Source: Macrocybe gigantea
Lineage: Eukaryota > Basidiomycota > Agaricomycetes > Agaricales > Callistosporiaceae
Assembly (NCBI GenBank): GCA_011319805.1
Contig: SJRY01000254.1
Coordinates: 1-25,188 of the forward strand
DNA: 25,188 nt
Reading direction: 5' to 3'
This document shows, in pieces, positions 19,702 through 25,188 of the stretch (position 1 is the stretch's first letter; each line of letters opens with the position of its first letter). The notes under the pieces are model-generated. The model did no database searches. It was not told where the DNA came from and saw only the letters and a list, made by a program, of their open reading frames with translations. A program made the translations under genes and the position numbers.

Positions 19702-20654
19702 GATTCAGGTGTTGGGAGGAACAGGTGCAGATGGTGGTGGAAGTGAATGTAGGTGGTGTGTGGCGGAATGGAGTGAGCGGACGGTGGGTAATTGGTGTCT
19801 GTCGACAAGTCGAGGATGCGAGGTATATACCTGCGTGCTTACACGAATGCTGGATAATATATAAGGAGAGCTTGATCTAGCCGGGCAGGGATGCGTGCCA
19901 GGCGGTTGCATCGAGGCAGAGTACAAGTGCAATGAATTGAAGGGGGAGCCGTGAAGGTGTGATAATCAGGCCAGGCGTCACTTCATTTCGCCCAACACGT
20001 TGCGGAGGCAGCGACCTGCGTTCGCGCAGGATCAGTTCCAAGCGAGCAAGCGTTTGTTCAGACCGGAAACACGCGATTAGACAAGATGTGAAACAAGACT
20101 AATCGCAATCAACACAACACGACCACGAGGCAGGCGGCGGTCCTCACCTCCATGTTGATGGATAAAACAGCGACACGATGATAACAGCCCAGACAAGGAC
20201 GCGCTTGACAGATCAAAGGGCACGCGGCCGGGCATGAGAGGGTGCGAGATTCGACAGAGGCAAGCGAAGAAAGACTGGAATAGGTAGAAGACTAGGGCCT
20301 AACGTAACACCAACGCCTCGTTGTTTTCACGCTGCGCATCAGATTGATAGCGGATTCCGAGCTCGGTCGTAACATGGCATTTTGGCGTCACGCTCCGCGT
20401 TGTTTCCGTATTCATGAGATAGACCAGGGAGCCTGGAGAATAGCAAGAGGATGGCAGTCGACAAGACTTTGTTCGTGTTCCAAGTATACGTTCAAGGAAG
20501 AGGCACGTCCTTCACAGCCACACTGATCTCGGCAAACACGTTAACCGAAGCAGAAAATCCAATTCCCTTGGCCTCCTCAGTCTTGCCTCCTTCCAACCCC
20601 GAGTTGCAGTTCCAATTGTACTCTCCTATTCATGCAGTCCTTCTCGAGATCCGT
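19702..20654. other. Intergenic region with the promoter of paralogue B
   Basis: The palindrome GGTATATACC (19822-19831) and ATATATAAGG (19856-19865) are possible TATA elements for paralogue B, which starts at 19701 on the - strand. The remainder up to the Nudix gene shows no gene I can support. An ORF beginning at 20451 runs in frame into the first Nudix exon, so the true Nudix start could lie further upstream than chosen here. Confidence 0.4.
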
Positions 20655-22143
20655 ATGATGTCGTCCAAAAACTCGCCGCCGCCGTTCAACCTCCTGAAAT
20701 ACCACCGGGCGAAATTCCGTATAGCTGACGCTGCGCGGGGGAGCTTGGACAACGTACCGCCTTTGAGTGAGCAGTCGAAACGGTGGGCATTATCTTTTAA
20801 TTTCGCTTCTTCGCGTTTAAAGTATAGCAGCTAATCACCCGGTTCATTACCCTTCTCTCTGGCAAAATCGCCTGGTTCTGTGAGCGGGTTCAGGTGTCTG
20901 CAGCACCTCGCGGCGTACCGCCCGCCAAAGTCGCGTATCATAGCCTTCCCGCGGTCCAGATGCGCCGCCGTGCTCGTCGCGCTCTTTGTCGGCCGAAAGG
21001 GCGACCTGTACGTCCTGCTAAGTCGGTAGGTGTGTTGCTTCTTATCAAGGCACGCCCCCCATGCTTACTGCTCGACGTTCGACGCGCGTCCTGGCCAGGC
21101 GTTCTGCGACACTGAGGAGCTATGCTGGGGACACTTCGTTGCCTGGAGGAAAAGTCGATCCCGAGGACGCGACGCCCGAGGACACGGCGGTGAGCCTGTG
21201 TTGCGGCGCACCTCCATTTCTATAATCTTCAGCTGACAAGCTGTCTTGACTGCGTCCAGCGCCGGGAAGCCTACGAGGAGGTGCGCCAGCTGAGCGTTTC
21301 TTGTGTGTCGGCAAAAGCTGAAGAGACACTAGTAGATCGGATTGCCGAGAGATCGACAAAAGGTGCCGCTTCTCTGCGTACTGGAACCATTTTTAACACC
21401 CAGAGACATGCTCGTCACTCCGTATGTTCCACATTCAAGGCATTCTCATAGTTTGCTCATTATCCATCTCGTCGTAGCATCGTCGCTCTTATCCTGGACA
21501 ACACCCTTCGGGTATGTAACCGCAAAGCCTGCTCTACGCTCACACCTCACGCACCGCGCACACGTTCAGCCAATCCTTAACGCAGCCGAAGTCACGAGCC
21601 TCTTCTCGCACCCGCTCGCGTCGTTCCTCTCCAACACGTCCCCGTTCACGTCGGAGCCCGAGACCATAGAGGTGCCGTACCACACGTCATCAGAGTGGAC
21701 GACCGCGGGGCCGAACGGCCAGACGTGGCGCTCGCGCTGGCACCAGTTCCTGACCGGCCGCGAGGCCGGCGGGATCAAGCCCGTCGTCGGCCTGACAGCG
21801 TGAGTCGCAGCCTTTTCGCTGTTGCATTTCCTCACACGTACACGAACGTTTCTCTCGGGGCAGCGCCATTCTCATCAGAGTCGCCGCCATCGGGTACGAC
21901 AGGCCTCCAGAGTTTGAGCTCGACCCACCAGACGCGCCGACGCGCGACCGGCAGATCGCATGGGCTATGCTGACGAGGCCCGTCTTCAGAGAGTCGTTTG
22001 AGAAAGAGGGGCTCAAGTTTGATAGGGATCTCTTGCGAAGATTGGCGGGCGTCTCAGGAGAGGAGGATGTGCTCGAGCATCAGCAGAAGCGGACGGGGGT
22101 GGGCGGGAGGAGATGGAGGAAGAGAATATGGAATAAATTGTGA
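20655..22143 (+). CDS. Nudix hydrolase, coenzyme A diphosphatase type (PCD1/NUDT7-like)
   Basis: Predicted to hydrolyse CoA, acyl-CoA or related dinucleoside pyrophosphates to 4'-phosphopantetheine and 3',5'-ADP; relatives are often peroxisomal. Exons: 20655-20821, 20894-21025, 21099-21189, 21260-21280, 21336-21421, 21478-21511, 21570-21799, 21864-22143; sum 1041 nt, 346 residues, no stop. Motifs: CLQHLAAYRPPKSR, RCAAVLVALFVGRKGDLYVL, the CoA-Nudix signature RSATLRSYAGDTSLPGGK, the Nudix box ending TARREAYEEIGL (metal-binding Glu residues kept), VPLLCVLEPFLTPRDMLVTP, WRSRWHQFLTG, and a basic tail KRTGVGGRRWRKRIWNKL. Exon 4 is only 21 nt and encodes the RREAYEE core. The N-terminal 50 residues are not recognised; the start may be 20655, 20658 or further upstream (open to 20451). 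No peroxisomal C-terminal SKL is seen. Confidence 0.88.
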
Positions 22144-22696
22144 CGTCGTCTTTGGCGTACGTTCATTGGATTCAACTACACGCTTGCTCTTCCAATTCCA
22201 ATCTTGCTTACGGCTATTCCTACGTGCATGAATTTCGACGGTCCTTGCATCTGCTCATGACACCACAAGAACAAATACAGCCAATTGACACGAGACCGTC
22301 TACCTCCAGATCCACGTACTCGCAACTGTACGGGATTAGTATCAAGGCGCAAGTCGATCCTCGATTACCCGCAAACACGAAATCATACGACGCACAACGC
22401 AGCGAGGAATCCGGCATGGTGTGCACGCAACGTGCATGTCGTTTCTTGCGCCTCTGCCATGCTGTTTTGATTCTTCAACGCAATGCCGAGTCCGTTCCCG
22501 GTCCAAACGCTCCCTCGAATGGGTTGTTGGTGAAGAAACGGATGAGCGTGCAGAAAAAGGGTTTGGTGCACATTCCCTTGGCTCTTGAAATCAACATCCT
22601 CTCTAGCTCCAGGCTGACTATTACAGTGAACACATTATTGGAGCTCGGAGATGCATATCTCTCCGCCAGGGCGCCAAACGTCCAGACGAGGAATAG
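22144..22696. other. Region after the Nudix gene, undetermined
   Basis: Open frames exist on both strands: 22140-22727 on the + strand, overlapping the Nudix stop, and a stop-free stretch on the - strand (about 22490-22710) without a start. Neither has a motif or splice pattern that I recognise. A decayed gene is possible; I cannot support a call. Confidence 0.3.
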
Positions 22697-22843
22697 CTGC
22701 CCTCTGAGCCGACTAAGAGCGTCCTAATCGGCTATCGGGACAAGACAAACGCTCTGAGCTTCGACCCGTTGTGCTCCATCCTCAGCTCCGTGTCCGTCGA
22801 CGCGACTGTGAAAGTGTTGGATTGGGAAACGGGCGCGCGCTAG
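22697..22843 (+). pseudogene. Lone WD40-like repeat relic
   Basis: After an AATAG acceptor-like word the + strand reads LPSEPTKSVLIGYRDKTNAL, SFDPLCSILSSVSVDATVKV, LDWETGAR and a stop. The spacing fits a WD40 repeat (NALSFxPxxSxLxSxSxDxTVKVLDWETG), with Asp-Trp in place of the usual Trp-Asp. No second repeat is visible on either side, so this is most likely a fragment of a WD40 or NACHT-WD40 gene rather than a working gene. Confidence 0.45.
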
Positions 22844-23557
22844 CGCTCAAAGGTCAGACGAAATTCGGTCAGGGATTGCAAGTTGTCTGTGCCTTGACTC
22901 TGACAGCACCAATGCATCCTTGTGGCAGGTGTATTTAGTGAGCGCTGAGCGCTACCGTGTGCACATCTGCTCTGACGGCAACGATCGCCACTGGCGGGAT
23001 TGATAATATGCACAGCTCCGTTCACGACACAGCATTTCATCGCGATGCAGGCGGTTCCTTTTGCTCTGGATCATCGCACCATAACTCTGGTCTCCCGCTT
23101 CTTGCTGTAATTGTTTCCGATGTTCATGATCAAAATGACGGCGCTTGGTTGACGTTGGGTTCCCTTCTGACAGCTAATGAATGAACATGTTCTTTGTACG
23201 ACTGTATCACACGAGAAAATTAACAAGGAGCCATTTCATGACTCTCAAATTGTCTTCTTTACAGTATCGTGATCCTCCAGCTGCGGTCCTTCGAGATTGC
23301 GAAGAAAGACACGATGGACTGTATGTGGATCGTATCACATGAAGGACGTCTACGGGGAAGCATTGCTTCCTCTGCCGGTGACAATGAGCCTTTCGACGGC
23401 CGTCACAGGCATGTTTCTCGGTCGGCCGGAGTGTCCGGCATTTCGGCGGTAGATCGAATTAATTAGCCGGAAGCGAATTATGTACAAATCCCAGTCCATC
23501 ACTCTGGTGAGTGTCTGGGGTTTGTTTCCCAACCACCACCTCAACGCCCTTTCACCA
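22844..23557. other. Intergenic region upstream of the last gene
   Basis: No gene recognised. Short frames on both strands (22957-23184 +, 23269-23466 +) have no motif. The GC-rich imperfect palindrome CGGTCGGCCGGAGTGTCCGG lies at 23419-23438, about 120 bp before the next start codon. Confidence 0.35.
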
Positions 23558-25137
23558 ATGCCGGCCCCAGCAGCCTACGCTATCGGATTCGCCTGCGTCA
23601 TCGGCGCCGTTGCCGCTGGTCTCGCCTTCAAAGAGGTAAGTAAGCGCAAATATCAGCTCGTGTGGAGCCGTTCGGAAGTTGTGTTGACTCTTTTCGCCCC
23701 TGATCGCGCACCTCTGCGTTCCTTGCGTTTCTGCACTGTGCGCTGCAGTTTGTCTACGAGCCTCACCTGGCGCCGAAACTAGAGCAATGGGCGGAAGAGT
23801 TTATCGAGAAGCGACGAGCCCGGCGTCGGCAGCTTGCCGAAAGCGTCTCACAGGATCAGGGTCAGAGCCGCGGTGCGGGCGACGCTGACGAAGGCCCATC
23901 GTCGTCGTCGTTGTCGGTTCCGTACTTGCCCTCGCCGCAGCAGTCCCGCAGGCGGCCGACGAAGAGGGATGCAAGGGCAAGAAACGATCAGACTCGGATG
24001 ACGAATACGGCGTGGACGCTGCGCACGACACGCAGTACCACGACTCGATCGAATTGGAGAACCTCGTTGCGAAGGAGGTGCAGCAATGGAGGCTCAACGT
24101 CGATCGCAGCCAATCCCCGTCGCAGACGCACCAGCTCCGACATCGTCATAATGCCAGGACCGCACCCTCGAGCAGCTTGCACACGTTAGACGAGGTCCGT
24201 TCTTCTACACTGTCCATCTTTGATGCGGTAATAGACTTTTTTTTGGCCTTCCGCAGCCGCTGAGCCTTATTTCGACTCCTCCTATGGCACCGACTCACGT
24301 GCTCTACGATCGATCCGTCCGTGCCTTCTACGCCGAGCTCGACCGTCTCCAGCCGCGCGTCCCTCAAGCCATCCGCGCCAGCCTCACCTGTCCGGAGGAA
24401 GCCCTCCATGTCTACGTCCACGCTCCGCTCTTCACATCTCCCATCCACCCACGAGCTGCCCGCCCCAAGCATCCCTTCCCCAACCTCCCCAATTCCGATG
24501 CCGATGCCAACGTCAACGTCAACGCCAACGCCAGCTCGAACCCGAACGCGCTCGTGTCGCCGCCTCCGACGAGCGAGCTATCCTCGCTGAGCCTCAACCT
24601 GCCGCAGTTCAACTCGCCTCGCGCGATCCCGAGCCTTTCACAGAGCTACCCGCAAGAGCTAGACCAGGAGCGCGGCATCGAGCTTCTCTCGCCGCCCTCG
24701 TCCCGCGCCGACTCGCCCTTTTCTAACGTGTCCCGCACGCCGTCTGCGTCCATGCCGCCTGGCGATGACGACAACGACGACGACCGTGTTCCGCACAGCG
24801 GTCCTTCATGGCCACGTCGCAATACCACTCGTTTGCCTCCCTAGACGATCGCCAAAGCCTCAGTCCCGGCATAACCAACCCGGACCCGCACTCTGACGTC
24901 CTAGCGACCGCGCGCCCGCCGTCGCGTCTGATCTCGGAGATCGATTTTCTTTCCGATCTAGAGCCGGACGGCGTCAGCAATGGCAACCGTACCGGCACTA
25001 GCATGAGCATGAGCACGGGCGTGCTGTCCCCGCCCTCGTCGTCGGCCTTTGCGTCCGATTTTGACGACCGTGCGACGGATGATGGGATCGGATCCGAGTC
25101 GAGCTGGGTCAGTGCCGGCTCGTCGCGCCGCCCGTGA
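23558..25137 (+). pseudogene. Membrane-anchored low-complexity protein gene with several frame changes
   Basis: Exon 1 (23558-23635) encodes a start and one hydrophobic anchor, MPAPAAYAIGFACVIGAVAA, followed by GLAFKE. Exon 2 (23749-24194) begins FVYEPHLAPKLEQWAEEFIE and carries a basic RRARRRQ. Exon 3 begins at 24257 (PLSLISTPPMAPTHVLYDRS). The rest is Ser/Pro-rich and ends ESSWVSAGSSRRP with stop at 25135-25137. The coding signal changes frame at about 23940-23985 (then KRSDSDDEYGV, DSIELENLVAKEVQQWR), 24305-24325 (then STPSSTVSSRASLKPSAPAS), 24480-24560 (then SELSSLSLNLPQFNSPRAIP) and 24760-24815 (then ATSQYHSFASLDDRQSLSPG). Three are equivalent to one lost base and one to a gained base. 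I recall similar short-anchor proteins as uncharacterised agaricomycete proteins. Either decayed or heavily affected by sequencing indels; listed as pseudogene for what the sequence shows. Confidence 0.6.
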
Positions 25138-25188
25138 CGAGGCCCGTTCTTCGAATAGCGCTTTCTCGATTCAACAAGATTTTTTTTT

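Noticed and set aside
19307..19864. 185-codon open frame on the + strand
   Set aside because: Antisense to exon 1 and the promoter of paralogue B; Ala/Gly/Ser-rich composition is expected from that shadow.
22140..22727. 195-codon open frame on the + strand after the Nudix gene
   Set aside because: Overlaps the Nudix stop codon, has no recognisable motif, and ends just where the WD40-like relic begins in another frame; not supportable as a gene.
1..25188. CRISPR array, bacterial operon or tRNA gene
   Set aside because: No regularly spaced direct repeats, no ribosome-binding-site and operon layout, and no cloverleaf with a convincing T-arm were seen; the introns show eukaryotic nuclear DNA.

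Overview
The window reads as nuclear DNA of a filamentous basidiomycete, most likely an agaricomycete. Nearly every gene is broken by many short introns (about 50-65 nt, GT...CTRAY...AG), and the protein families (POT/PTR2 transporter, fungal APH-like phosphotransferases, alpha-kinase with a C-terminal zinc module, integrase-core transposase, lineage-specific WW-like membrane proteins) fit that group. Exon models were built by eye from splice signals and conserved frames. Where a total length is given, the exon lengths were added up and checked against the reading frame.

Layout. 135-462 (+): decayed APH-like fragment. 2429-5098 (+): POT peptide transporter with 16 exons, including a 5-nt micro-exon, and one single-base frameshift in exon 1; five GATA-type sites lie 0.5-0.8 kb upstream. 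5460-6360 (-): a second APH-like relic with two Trp-to-stop changes, so the transporter sits between two inverted relics of one family. 6883-9487 (-): decayed paralogue (A) of a membrane protein with a degenerate WW-like domain. 9906-16021: a complete DNA transposon with 49-bp identical terminal inverted repeats and a perfect 6-bp target duplication (AAGAAT). It holds two divergent genes, a DDE integrase (-) and an alpha-kinase (+). 16296-19701 (-): the better preserved paralogue (B) of the membrane protein. 20655-22143 (+): intact Nudix hydrolase of the CoA-diphosphatase type. 22697-22843 (+): a lone WD40-like repeat relic. 23558-25137 (+): unknown membrane-anchored protein with several frame changes.

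Main point. The 6.1-kb element is the most interesting object. Its integrase has an intact spliced frame (498 codons, D146/D205/E246). Its alpha-kinase has an intact spliced frame (769 residues) if one small cassette exon is skipped. The kinase lies inside the terminal repeats, so a signalling kinase travels with, or is part of, a transposon. The element inserted between tandem paralogues A and B.

Caution. Single-base frame changes occur in the transporter, in paralogue B and repeatedly in the last gene, while the transposon genes and the Nudix gene are intact. These may be assembly indels or recent pseudogenisation; the sequence alone cannot decide.
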